Shown one piece after another: positions 9,377 through 16,800 of a DNA stretch of 64,000 nucleotides. The stretch comes from JAJPKK01 sp963781195. GTDB taxonomy: Bacteria > Pseudomonadota > Alphaproteobacteria > Rhizobiales > Xanthobacteraceae. Where the stretch lies: assembly GCA_963781195.1 (NCBI GenBank), contig CAWAEZ010000011.1, forward strand, positions 620,001-684,000, in the 5' to 3' direction. The position numbers and the translations under genes are program-made. A model generated the notes under the pieces. It saw only the letters and a program-made list of their open reading frames with translations, did not search any database and had not been told where the DNA came from. Positions within the stretch are counted from its first letter, which is position 1, and the number at the start of each line of letters is the position of its first letter.

Positions 9377-9522
9377 CGGCGCGCTCCCTGCCTGGCGCCG
9401 CGCGCGTGCACCGTCGCAGCCGCAGCGATCTGCACGCCTGCAAAGGCTTCCCGCACGCCCGTGAAGCCTGCCTGGAGTTCAGCGAAGGCGGTCTGGCCTG
9501 GGATGAAGGCTCGTGATTCCAT
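9373..9522 (-). CDS. Small hypothetical protein nested between nuoF and nuoG
   Basis: An intact 49-codon reading frame fills the gap between nuoF and nuoG. It has a strong ribosome-binding site, AGGGGAGGG, 4 bases before the ATG (the run nearest the start is GGTCCG), and its TGA overlaps the nuoG ATG by four bases. The product is soluble, Ala/Gly/Arg-rich and ends in a basic tail (HARGARQGARR); I see no membrane helix and no known motif. Function unknown. The placement suggests either a small accessory protein of complex I or a leader frame that couples nuoF and nuoG translation. That it is translated is an inference from the ribosome-binding site and the overlap. Confidence 0.6.
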   Translation of the reverse strand: MESRAFIPGQTAFAELQAGFTGVREAFAGVQIAAAATVHARGARQGARR

Positions 9523-9533
9523 CGGACCCTCCC

Positions 9534-10835
9534 CTATTCCGCCGCCACGCGCACCGGATCGGGATGCGGGTTGGCCGCGTATTCGTCGATCCGCCGCTCG
9601 ATCTCGTGGCGGAAATTGCGCAGCAGGCCTTGCACCGGCCACGCCGCGCCGTCGCCGAACGCGCAGATGGTGTGCCCCTCGATCTGATGGGTGACTTCCA
9701 TCAGCATGTCGATCTCGCGCTTGTGGGCGCGGCCTTCCGCCATGCGCATGAGGACGCGCCACATCCACCCCATGCCTTCGCGGCACGGCGTGCACTGGCC
9801 GCAGCTCTCGTGCTTGTAGAAGTAGGAGATGCGGGCCATGGCGCGGATGATATCGGTCGACTTGTCCATGACGATGACGGCCGCCGTGCCGAGCGCCGAC
9901 TTCACGTCTTTGGTGCCGTCGAAGTCCATCGGCAGCGGCACGCATTGCGCGGCCGGGACCATCGGCATCGAGGAGCCGCCGGGAATGACGGCGAGGAGAT
10001 TGTCCCAGCCGCCACGCACGCCGCCGGCATGGGTGTCGATGAGCTCGCGCAGCGGGATGCCCATCGCCTCTTCGACGTTGCACGGCCGGTTCACATGGCC
10101 GGAGATGCAGAACAGCTTGGTGCCGGTGTTGTTGGGCCGGCCGATGCTGGCGAACCACCCCGCGCCGCGCCGCATGATGTCGGGAACGACCGCGATCGAT
10201 TCGACATTGTTGACGGTGGTCGGACAGCCATAGAGGCCCATATTGGCAGGAAACGGCGGCTTGAGCCGCGGCATCCCCTTCTTGCCCTCCAGGCTTTCCA
10301 GCAGCGCGGTTTCCTCGCCGCAGATATAGGCGCCGGCCCCGTGGTGGACGTAGAGGTCGAAATCCCAGCCGTTGACGTTGTTCTTGCCGATCAGCCGGGC
10401 CTCGTAGGCCTGGTCGACCGCGGCCTGCAGGTGCTCGCGCTCGCGGATGAATTCACCGCGCACATAGACGTAGCAGGCATGCGCCCCCATCGCGAAGCTC
10501 GCGATCAGGCAACCCTCGACCAGGAGATGCGGATCGAACCGCATGATCTCGCGGTCCTTGCAGGTGCCCGGCTCGGACTCGTCGGCATTGACGACGAGAT
10601 AATGCGGCCGTTCGCCGATCTGCTTGGGCATGAACGACCACTTCAGCCCGGTCGGGAAGCCGGCGCCGCCGCGGCCGCGCAGGCCCGACGCCTTCATCTC
10701 CGCGATGATGCCGTCGCGGCCTTTTTCCAGGATCGCCTTGGTGCCGTCCCAGGAGCCGCGCGCCCGTGCGCCGGCGAGGCCCCAGTCGTGGCGGCCGTAG
10801 AGGTTCTTGAAGATGCGGTCCTTGTCCTGGAGCAT
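9534..10835 (-). CDS. nuoF: NADH-quinone oxidoreductase subunit F
   Basis: NADH-oxidising subunit of complex I (51-kDa homologue), 433 residues, binding NADH, FMN and cluster N3. The glycine-rich nucleotide loop SGLRGRGGAGFPTGLKWSF is seen near residue 60, and the FMN region GAGAYICGEETALLESLEGK near 175. The cluster ligands are in ESCGQCTPCREGMGW plus the later cysteine in HTICAFGDGAAW. The start is 3 bases after the nuoE stop, and a 49-codon gene follows 11 bases downstream of its stop. Confidence 0.98.
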   Translation of the reverse strand: MLQDKDRIFKNLYGRHDWGLAGARARGSWDGTKAILEKGRDGIIAEMKASGLRGRGGAGFPTGLKWSFMPKQIGERPHYLVVNADESEPGTCKDREIMRFDPHLLVEGCLIASFAMGAHACYVYVRGEFIREREHLQAAVDQAYEARLIGKNNVNGWDFDLYVHHGAGAYICGEETALLESLEGKKGMPRLKPPFPANMGLYGCPTTVNNVESIAVVPDIMRRGAGWFASIGRPNNTGTKLFCISGHVNRPCNVEEAMGIPLRELIDTHAGGVRGGWDNLLAVIPGGSSMPMVPAAQCVPLPMDFDGTKDVKSALGTAAVIVMDKSTDIIRAMARISYFYKHESCGQCTPCREGMGWMWRVLMRMAEGRAHKREIDMLMEVTHQIEGHTICAFGDGAAWPVQGLLRNFRHEIERRIDEYAANPHPDPVRVAAE

Positions 10836-10838
10836 CGG

Positions 10839-12014
10839 CTAGGCCTTGATTGGCTTGTCGGCGCCGGTGGCGAGCCGCGACGCCTGGGACACCCAGATCT
10901 CGCGATCGATCCGGCCGGGAAACGACAGATAAGTGCCCACCCACCGGATTTCGGGGCGGCCCCATCCGGCGATCTGGTCGTAATGGAAGATGCCGAGCGC
11001 ATTGAGCTTCTGCTCGTTCACCGGGCCGATGCCCTTGATGCGCTGGAGGTTGTCCGCCTTGGCCTGACGGGGCGCCGCGAGCCCCTGCGGTCGCGTGCCC
11101 ACGGCATCGGCCTTCTGCTCGGGCGTCGCATCCTTGGCGAGCTTGGCGAGCTTGGCGCTGATCTCCGCCTCTTCGGCCGCCGCAAAAGCTTCGGTTTCTT
11201 TGGCGGCCGCCTCCTTGGGCGAGGGCGCCTTTGAAACGGGTTCCGCGGACGGCGCGTCCGTCGCAGCCGCGGCGGCTGCCCCGCCGCCGCCCGCGCTCGC
11301 CGCGGTCGAGGCCGGCGCCTCGCGGATGTTGGCCGGCTCGGCCGGCTTCTTCGCCTCGGCGTCGGTCACCGCGGGCTGCGGCTTCGGTGCCGAGGGAGCG
11401 GCCGGCGCCTCATCCAGCAGCGTCGTGTCGCCCCCGAGCGGTGCCGAGAACTGGCGGCCGTTCTGCGGACCCGGCTTCGGGGTCTCGCCGCGGGCGATCG
11501 CTTCGAGCACCATCTCGAACGTCTCCGGCGTCAGGTCCTCATAGGTGTCCCTGCCGATCAGCACCATCGGAGCGTTGACGCAGGCGCCCAGGCACTCGAC
11601 CTCCTCCCAGGAGAAGTCGCCGTCGGCCGAGAGCGCAAACGGCTCGTGGTTGATCCGCCGCTCGCAGACCTTCTTGAGCTCCTCGCCGCCGCGCAGCAGG
11701 CACGGCGTGGTGCCGCACCATTGCACGTGAGCCTTGCGGCCGACCGGTTGGAGCAGGAACATGGTGTAGAACGTCGCGACCTCGAGCACGCGGATCTTGG
11801 GCATGCCGAGCAGCCCGGCGACGTATTCGATCGCCTTTTGCGGCAGCCAGCCGGCGTGCTGCTCCTGAGCCCGCCACAGCAGCGGAATCACCGCCGAGGC
11901 CTGCCGCCCTTCCGGATATTTCGTGATCTGGCCGCGTGCCCATTCGAGATTCTCCGCCGTGAAGGAGAACTCCTTCGGCTGCAGATCGGCGGGTGCGAGA
12001 CGGCGGACGGACAT
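10839..12014 (-). CDS. nuoE: NADH-quinone oxidoreductase subunit E with C-terminal extension
   Basis: The 24-kDa-type subunit of complex I, holding the [2Fe-2S] cluster N1a, whose ligands are C100, C105, C141 and C145. The core family domain covers about residues 15-185. The protein continues to 391 residues: a low-complexity Ala/Pro/Glu-rich linker (about 190-310) and then a compact domain (about 325-391) with DNLQRIKGIGPVNEQKLNAL and IFHYDQIAGW, resembling helix-hairpin-helix modules. Long tails of this kind are known in alphaproteobacterial NuoE, but I know of no assigned role. The linker is all in one open frame, with no sign of a shift. nuoF follows after 3 bases; the gap to nuoD upstream holds a repeat. 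Confidence 0.96.
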   Translation of the reverse strand: MSVRRLAPADLQPKEFSFTAENLEWARGQITKYPEGRQASAVIPLLWRAQEQHAGWLPQKAIEYVAGLLGMPKIRVLEVATFYTMFLLQPVGRKAHVQWCGTTPCLLRGGEELKKVCERRINHEPFALSADGDFSWEEVECLGACVNAPMVLIGRDTYEDLTPETFEMVLEAIARGETPKPGPQNGRQFSAPLGGDTTLLDEAPAAPSAPKPQPAVTDAEAKKPAEPANIREAPASTAASAGGGGAAAAAATDAPSAEPVSKAPSPKEAAAKETEAFAAAEEAEISAKLAKLAKDATPEQKADAVGTRPQGLAAPRQAKADNLQRIKGIGPVNEQKLNALGIFHYDQIAGWGRPEIRWVGTYLSFPGRIDREIWVSQASRLATGADKPIKA

Positions 12015-12085
12015 GTCTATTCAGCTCCCGCTGAAGAGGAGAAGCGGGCGCCTGTCGACGCCGTGGCTGCGCGTCGCAGCCGGCT

Positions 12086-12212
12086 CTCTCCCCCGCTTGC
12101 GGGGGAGAGGTGGAGAGGGGGACACGGCGGACGAGCAAACTCGGGCGGCTGCGGAGGCGAAACGGCCGCCGGCCCCCTCCCCGACCCTCCCCCGCAGGCG
12201 GGAGAGGGGGAA
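12086..12212. repeat. Paired palindromic repeats inside the nuo operon
   Basis: The 238-base gap between nuoE and nuoD holds two GC-rich hairpins of the same family. The first has arms CTCTCCCCCG and CGGGGGAGAG around CTTG (12086-12109). The second is CCCTCCCCCGC/GCGGGAGAGGG at about 12185-12210, with one mismatch. They face each other as an inverted pair, like the REP/RIME-type intergenic elements common in Hyphomicrobiales. In the transcript they would form strong stems without a U run, so they may affect mRNA stability or processing rather than end transcription. Confidence 0.75.
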
Positions 12213-12252
12213 GAGCGCCATCGTGCGGAAACCTCAGTGCGCGAGCCACCCA

Positions 12253-13437
12253 TCATCGGTCGACCTCGCCGAACACGATGTCGATCGAACCGAGAATGGC
12301 GGAGACGTCGGCGAGCATGTAGCCGCGGCAGAGGAAATCCATCGCCTGCAGGTGGGCGAAGCCGGGTGCGCGGATCTTGCACTTGTAGGGCTTGTTGGTG
12401 CCGTCGGCGACGAGATAGACGCCGAACTCCCCCTTGGGCGCCTCGACCGCGGCATAGACCTCGCCGGCCGGCACGTGAAAGCCCTCGGTGTAGAGCTTGA
12501 AGTGATGGATCAGCGCCTCCATCGAGCGCTTCATCTCGCCGCGCCGCGGCGGCACGATCTTGTGGTCGGAGGCGTGGACCGGCCCCTGCCCTTCCGGCTC
12601 GCGCAGCTTGGCGATGCACTGCTTCATGATGCGCACCGACTGGCGCATCTCCTCCATGCGGATGCAGTAGCGGTCGAAGCAGTCGCCATTTTTTCCGACG
12701 GGGATGTCGAATTCGAGCTCGGAATAGACCTCGTAGGGCTGCGCCTTGCGCAGGTCCCAGGCGGCGCCGGAGCCGCGCACCATCACCCCGGAGAAGCCCC
12801 AGGCCCAGGCGTCCGCGAGCTTGACGACGGCGATGTCGACGTTGCGCTGCTTGAAGATGCGGTTGCCGGTGAGCAGAGACTCGAGGTCGTCGCACACGCC
12901 GAGGAACGGATCGCAGAACGCCTCGATGTCGTCGATCAGCTTGGGCGGCAGGTCCTGGTGCACGCCGCCGACCCGGAAATAGGCCGCGTGCATGCGGCTT
13001 CCGGAGGCGCGCTCGTAGAACACCATGAGCTTCTCGCGCTCCTCGAAGCCCCACAGCGGCGGCGTGAGCGCGCCGACATCCATCGCCTGGGTGGTGACGT
13101 TGAGGAGATGGGACAGCAACCGGCCGATCTCGGAATAGAGCACGCGGATCAGCTGGGCGCGGCGCGGCACTTCGAGCCCCAGCAGCTTTTCCACCGCGAG
13201 GCAGAAGGCATGCTCCTGGTTCATCGGCGCGACATAATCGAGGCGGTCGAAATACGGGATCGCCTGCTGGTAGGTCTTGTACTCGATCAGCTTCTCGGTG
13301 CCGCGGTGGAGCAGCCCGATGTGCGGATCGACGCGCTCGACCACCTCGCCGTCGAGTTCCAGCACCAGCCGCAGGACGCCGTGGGCAGCCGGATGCTGCG
13401 GCCCGAAATTGATGGTGAAGTTGCGGACCTCGCTCAT
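12253..13437 (-). CDS. nuoD: NADH-quinone oxidoreductase subunit D
   Basis: 49-kDa-type subunit of complex I that forms the quinone site with NuoB, 394 residues. It begins with the typical RNFTINFGPQHPAAHGVLRL, whose histidines contact quinone in known structures. The interior DPHIGLLHRGTEKLIEYKTY and the C-terminal end SIDIVFGEVDR are also family hallmarks. No NuoC fusion is present; nuoC is a separate gene that stops 3 bases before this ATG. The gene is well preserved. Confidence 0.98.
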   Translation of the reverse strand: MSEVRNFTINFGPQHPAAHGVLRLVLELDGEVVERVDPHIGLLHRGTEKLIEYKTYQQAIPYFDRLDYVAPMNQEHAFCLAVEKLLGLEVPRRAQLIRVLYSEIGRLLSHLLNVTTQAMDVGALTPPLWGFEEREKLMVFYERASGSRMHAAYFRVGGVHQDLPPKLIDDIEAFCDPFLGVCDDLESLLTGNRIFKQRNVDIAVVKLADAWAWGFSGVMVRGSGAAWDLRKAQPYEVYSELEFDIPVGKNGDCFDRYCIRMEEMRQSVRIMKQCIAKLREPEGQGPVHASDHKIVPPRRGEMKRSMEALIHHFKLYTEGFHVPAGEVYAAVEAPKGEFGVYLVADGTNKPYKCKIRAPGFAHLQAMDFLCRGYMLADVSAILGSIDIVFGEVDR

Positions 13438-13440
13438 GCG

Positions 13441-14067
13441 TCAGCCTGCCTTCCCCGCTTTCTCGTCGCCGGGCAGCGGATAGTCGGGACCCTCCCACGG
13501 CGAGAGAAAATCGAAATTGCGGAACTCCTGGGCGAGCCGCACCGGGCTGTAGACGACGCGCTTTTCCTCGTCGTCCCAACGCACCTCGACGAACCCGCTC
13601 ATCGGGAAGTCCTTGCGCAACGGGTGTCCCTCGAAGCCGTAGTCGGTGAGGATGCGGCGCATGTCGGGATGGCCGGTGAAGACCACGCCGTAGAGATCGT
13701 AGACCTCGCGCTCGAACCAGTTGGCGCCGGGGAACACGTCGATGAGGGAGGCGACGGATTCGGCCTCCCCGACCTCGATCTTGATCCGGATCCGCGCGTT
13801 CGCGGTCGGCGACAGCAGGTGATAGACGATGTCGAAGCGCCGTTCGCGCTGCGGCCAGTCGATCGCGGTGATGTCGACGAAGGCGTAGAACGCGAAGCCC
13901 GGATCATCGCGCAGATGCTTGACGACCGAGACGATGTCGCCGGCTCTGGCATGCACCGTCAGTTCGCCGACGGCATGAGCGAACCGCGTCACCGTGAAGG
14001 ATGTCACCGCGCCCGGCAACGCCGCGACGACGGCTTGGCCGAGCGATTCGAGCTGTTCATTCGTCAT
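13441..14067 (-). CDS. nuoC: NADH-quinone oxidoreductase subunit C
   Basis: 30-kDa-type structural subunit of the complex I peripheral arm, 208 residues. The signature region WFEREVYDLYGVVFTGHPDM, followed by RRILTDYGFEGHPLRKDFP, is complete. The frame is open well upstream, but the ATG at 14067 is chosen because it lies 2 bases after the nuoB stop and gives the normal N terminus. A GTG six bases earlier, overlapping the nuoB stop, is a possible alternative. Confidence 0.97.
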   Translation of the reverse strand: MTNEQLESLGQAVVAALPGAVTSFTVTRFAHAVGELTVHARAGDIVSVVKHLRDDPGFAFYAFVDITAIDWPQRERRFDIVYHLLSPTANARIRIKIEVGEAESVASLIDVFPGANWFEREVYDLYGVVFTGHPDMRRILTDYGFEGHPLRKDFPMSGFVEVRWDDEEKRVVYSPVRLAQEFRNFDFLSPWEGPDYPLPGDEKAGKAG

Positions 14068-14069
14068 GG

Positions 14070-14648
14070 TCACCGCTCGATCGTTCCGATGCGCCGGATC
14101 TTCTTCTGCAGCAGCAGTACCCCGTAGAGCAGCGCCTCCGCCGTCGGGGGGCAGCCGGGGACGTAGATGTCGACCGGCACGATGCGGTCGCAGCCGCGCA
14201 CCACCGCGTAGGAATAGTGGTAGTAGCCGCCGCCATTGGCGCAGGAACCCATGGAGATCACGTAGCGCGGCTCCGGCATCTGGTCGTAGACCTTGCGCAG
14301 CGCCGGGGCCATCTTGTTGGTGAGAGTTCCCGCCACGATCATCACGTCGGATTGCCGCGGCGAGGCCCGCGGCGCGAAACCGAAGCGCTCCGCATCGTAG
14401 CGCGGCATCGACATCTGCATCATCTCGACCGCACAGCACGCGAGGCCGAACGTCATCCACATCAGCGAGCCGGTACGCGCCCACACGATGAGATCATCGG
14501 CGGCGGCGACCAGGAAGCCCTTGTCGGCGAGTTCGGTGTTCAGCCCGACATAGAACGGGTCATCGGCGCCCACCGGCTGTCCGGTGCGGGGGTCGATGAG
14601 GCCCGTTGCGGCGGGCGCGACCTGCGGAGTTCGCTCGCTCAATCCCAT
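14070..14648 (-). CDS. nuoB: NADH-quinone oxidoreductase subunit B
   Basis: PSST-type subunit of complex I that carries cluster N2, the direct electron donor to quinone; 192 residues. The four N2 cysteines are in GLACCAVEMM (tandem cysteines), SMGSCANGGG and VPGCPPTAE. The ATG at 14648 lies inside the last codons of nuoA (10-base overlap), which supports translational coupling and this start over the longer open frame. Confidence 0.98.
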   Translation of the reverse strand: MGLSERTPQVAPAATGLIDPRTGQPVGADDPFYVGLNTELADKGFLVAAADDLIVWARTGSLMWMTFGLACCAVEMMQMSMPRYDAERFGFAPRASPRQSDVMIVAGTLTNKMAPALRKVYDQMPEPRYVISMGSCANGGGYYHYSYAVVRGCDRIVPVDIYVPGCPPTAEALLYGVLLLQKKIRRIGTIER

Positions 14649-15004
14649 TCGAGCGCTCCTTTCTTCCATTCGTAGATAAATCCGACGGTCAGCACCGCAA
14701 GGAAAATCATCATCGACCAGAAGCCGAACGCGCCGACCTTGCCGAACGCCACCGCCCACGGGAACAGGAAGGCCACTTCGAGGTCGAAGATGATGAAAAG
14801 GATGGCGACCAGGTAGAACCGTACGTCGAACTTCATGCGCGCGTCGTCGAACGCGTTGAAGCCGCACTCATAGGCCGAGAGCTTTTCCGGATCCGGATTG
14901 CTGTAGGCGACGATGAACGGTGCGATCAGAAGGGCGCAACCGATCACCGCGGAAACACCGATGAAGATGACGAGCGGAAGATATTCCTGCAACAGCACGT
15001 TCAT
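14639..15004 (-). CDS. nuoA: NADH-quinone oxidoreductase subunit A
   Basis: First gene of the complex I operon, a three-helix membrane subunit of 121 residues. The conserved loop KLSAYECGFNAFDDARMKFD contains the cysteine whose accessibility reports the active/deactive state in mitochondrial ND3. The start at 15004 has a good ribosome-binding site (GGAGAGGG) upstream. All 14 nuo genes follow on the same strand, so one long transcript from upstream of this gene is likely. Confidence 0.97.
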   Translation of the reverse strand: MNVLLQEYLPLVIFIGVSAVIGCALLIAPFIVAYSNPDPEKLSAYECGFNAFDDARMKFDVRFYLVAILFIIFDLEVAFLFPWAVAFGKVGAFGFWSMMIFLAVLTVGFIYEWKKGALEWD

Positions 15005-15376
15005 CTTCACCCTCTCCTGCAAACCGTTGCCCGGTCCGCCTGATCCACCCGGCCCGGCCCGACCGGAGCAGGCGCCGCCGGAATCAAGCAAACCTGGATC
15101 GGTTCCAAGGTGGGAAGCGGCCGAGCCTTAGCGCAGTGCAGCATGTGAGGCAAGCCGATGTTGGCGACCGATGCCCGGCCGCGATTTTCGTGCCGATGAC
15201 GGCCCCGCGGCCATACGCCTTTCGTCTCACGCCACGATGACGCCCCGACCGGGCCCGCGGAAGCCCGAGTCGGCGCTTCCGCCTGCGCCAATCCCTTTGA
15301 CATCGCGCATGGTCTTGTCGGACAAGTCCGCCACCTCCCGTACGAAGACACCGTGCGAACATCGAAAGGCCGATCC
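15005..15376. other. Divergent intergenic region, nuoA / hydrolase
   Basis: A 372-base gap between divergent genes. Besides the nuo promoter candidate it holds a short inverted repeat, CTTGTC/GGACAAG near 15314-15326, and the hydrolase ribosome-binding site GAAAGG at 15364-15369. I see no coding frame that looks real. Confidence 0.5.
15125..15153 (-). promoter_or_regulatory. Candidate promoter of the nuo operon
   Basis: On the minus strand TTGCCT (15148-15153) is followed after 17 bases by TAAGGC (15125-15130). This is a fair but not strong match to the housekeeping -35/-10 pattern, and would give a leader of about 115 bases before nuoA. Chosen by eye; other pairs in this GC-rich gap cannot be excluded. 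Confidence 0.3.
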
Positions 15377-16300
15377 ATGAACGAGACGACCCTGCAGCAT
15401 CGCCTGACCGGCAAGGAGCACTGGACCAACAAGGGCGAAGTGAAGCTCTTCATGTGGAACAAGTGCGCCGGCGACCCCGCCAAGGCCAAGGCGACGATCC
15501 TGTTCGTCCACGGCTCCTCGATGGCCTCGCAGCCGACCTTCGATCTCGAGGTGCCCGGGCGGCCGGATTCGTCCGCGATGGAATTCTTCGCGCGGCACGG
15601 CTACGACACCTGGTCGGTCGACATGGAAGGCTATGGCCGGTCCACCAAGACCCGCGACAACAACGCCCCGATCGCCTCCGGCGCCGAGGACTGCTACCAC
15701 GCCGCGACCTACATCCAGGGCCTGCGCGGCAAGCGGCCCCTCCTGGTCTACGGCATCTCCTCCGGCGCCCTGCGCGCCGCGTTGTTCGCGCAGAACCACC
15801 CTGACATGGTCGCGAGGCTCGCCCTCGACGCCTTCGTCTGGACCGGAAAAGGCAGCCCGACGCTCGCGGACCGCGCCAAGAAGCTGGCCGAGTTCCGCGC
15901 CAAGAACCGGCGGCCGATCGACCGCGCCTTCGTGCACTCGATCTTCAACCGCGACCATCCGGGCTCGGCCGAGGACAAGGTCATCGAGGCGTTCGCCGAC
16001 GCCATCCTCTCGCTCGACAATTCGATCCCCAACGGCACCTATGTCGACATGTGCGCGAACCTGCCGGTGTGCGACCCGACCAAGATCACGGTGCCCGCCA
16101 TCATCATGCGCGGCCAGTGGGACGGCATCGCGAGCTTCGACGACCTCATCGAGTTCTTCAAGCTGCTGCCCAATCCCGACAAGCAGTTCGCGGTCATGCC
16201 CGGCATCTCGCACGCAAGCTTCCAGGGCAAGAACTACGAGCTCGCGCTGCACATCCTGCTGAGCTTCTTCTCGCAACCCGAGCCGGTGTATCGCGGGTGA
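15377..16300 (+). CDS. Alpha/beta hydrolase
   Basis: A 307-residue cytosolic alpha/beta hydrolase-fold enzyme; substrate unknown. Seen: the oxyanion segment LFVHGSS (about 43-48); a nucleophile elbow GISSG with S128 as the likely nucleophile; an aspartate in RGQWDGIASF (about 243) and the histidine in MPGISHASF (about 278) to complete the triad. There is no signal peptide. The chosen ATG has GAAAGG 7 bases upstream; an in-frame ATG 24 bases earlier lacks one. It is divergent from the nuo operon and alone in its transcription unit as far as can be seen. It could be an esterase, lactonase or C-C hydrolase. Confidence 0.88.
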   Translation: MNETTLQHRLTGKEHWTNKGEVKLFMWNKCAGDPAKAKATILFVHGSSMASQPTFDLEVPGRPDSSAMEFFARHGYDTWSVDMEGYGRSTKTRDNNAPIASGAEDCYHAATYIQGLRGKRPLLVYGISSGALRAALFAQNHPDMVARLALDAFVWTGKGSPTLADRAKKLAEFRAKNRRPIDRAFVHSIFNRDHPGSAEDKVIEAFADAILSLDNSIPNGTYVDMCANLPVCDPTKITVPAIIMRGQWDGIASFDDLIEFFKLLPNPDKQFAVMPGISHASFQGKNYELALHILLSFFSQPEPVYRG

Positions 16301-16324
16301 CCTCGGGGCGCCGCCCTCACTTTG

Positions 16325-16423
16325 TCATTCCGGGGCGCGGCTCTTGCACGATCCCCGGAATCCATCGCCCTCGACGCAACTCAACCTAGGTTCCGGGTTC
16401 CGCCTGCGGCGGCCCCGGAACGA
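16325..16423. repeat. Palindromic intergenic element
   Basis: About 99 bases bounded by inverted ends TCATTCCGGGGC and GCCCCGGAACGA (one mismatch), with inner stems around CCCGGAATCC and GGTTCCGGG. This is the layout of the RIME/REP-like palindromic units scattered through Hyphomicrobiales genomes. It lies between two same-strand genes and may be transcribed as a hairpin. Confidence 0.65.
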
Positions 16424-16447
16424 TGGCGCGAATGGTCGGGAGGGCAC

Positions 16448-16729
16448 ATGAGGTCCCTGCCCCGCAGCGCCGATCTGCTGCGCATTGCGCCGCGCGTCAT
16501 ATGGTTCGAGGCTCCGGAACGCGCCTTGGCCGATCCCATCCGGTTTCTCGTCTACGTGATGACCTATGGGACGGAAGACGAGATTGCCGTGGTCCGCCGA
16601 TATGTCGATCTCGATGGCTTCCGCGAGGCGCTCGATCGAGCGCCCCCCGGCATCATGGACGAGCGGTCTTGGGCCTATTGGAACGCCATGACCGGGCGCT
16701 ATCCGGCGCCGCCGATGCCGCAAAGGTGA
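16448..16729 (+). CDS. Hypothetical protein
   Basis: A 93-residue soluble protein I do not recognise. It starts MRSLPRSADLLRIAPRVIWF, is rich in Arg, Pro and aromatic residues and ends in a short Pro-rich tail. The middle (EDEIAVVRRYVDLDGFREAL, DERSWAYWNAMTGRYP) looks like a helical cytosolic protein, with no signal peptide or membrane helix. GGGAGG just upstream supports the ATG at 16448 over a longer start inside the palindromic repeat. It is followed directly by a bidirectional terminator. Similar short proteins with DLxxFREAL-type repeats sit near toxin-antitoxin loci in other genomes, but nothing here supports that role. Confidence 0.65.
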   Translation: MRSLPRSADLLRIAPRVIWFEAPERALADPIRFLVYVMTYGTEDEIAVVRRYVDLDGFREALDRAPPGIMDERSWAYWNAMTGRYPAPPMPQR

Positions 16730-16741
16730 TCCCCTAAGTCC

Positions 16742-16776
16742 AAAACGCCCGCGACGTTTTTCGCCGCGGGCGTTTT
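16742..16776. terminator. Bidirectional rho-independent terminator
   Basis: AAAACGCCCGCG and CGCGGGCGTTTT form a long perfect stem around an 11-base loop, with A and T runs on the outer sides. It lies between convergent genes ending at 16729 (+) and 16801 (-) and should work for both. Confidence 0.9.
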
Positions 16777-16800
16777 TCTGCGCTTCAGAACCCGCGGGCC

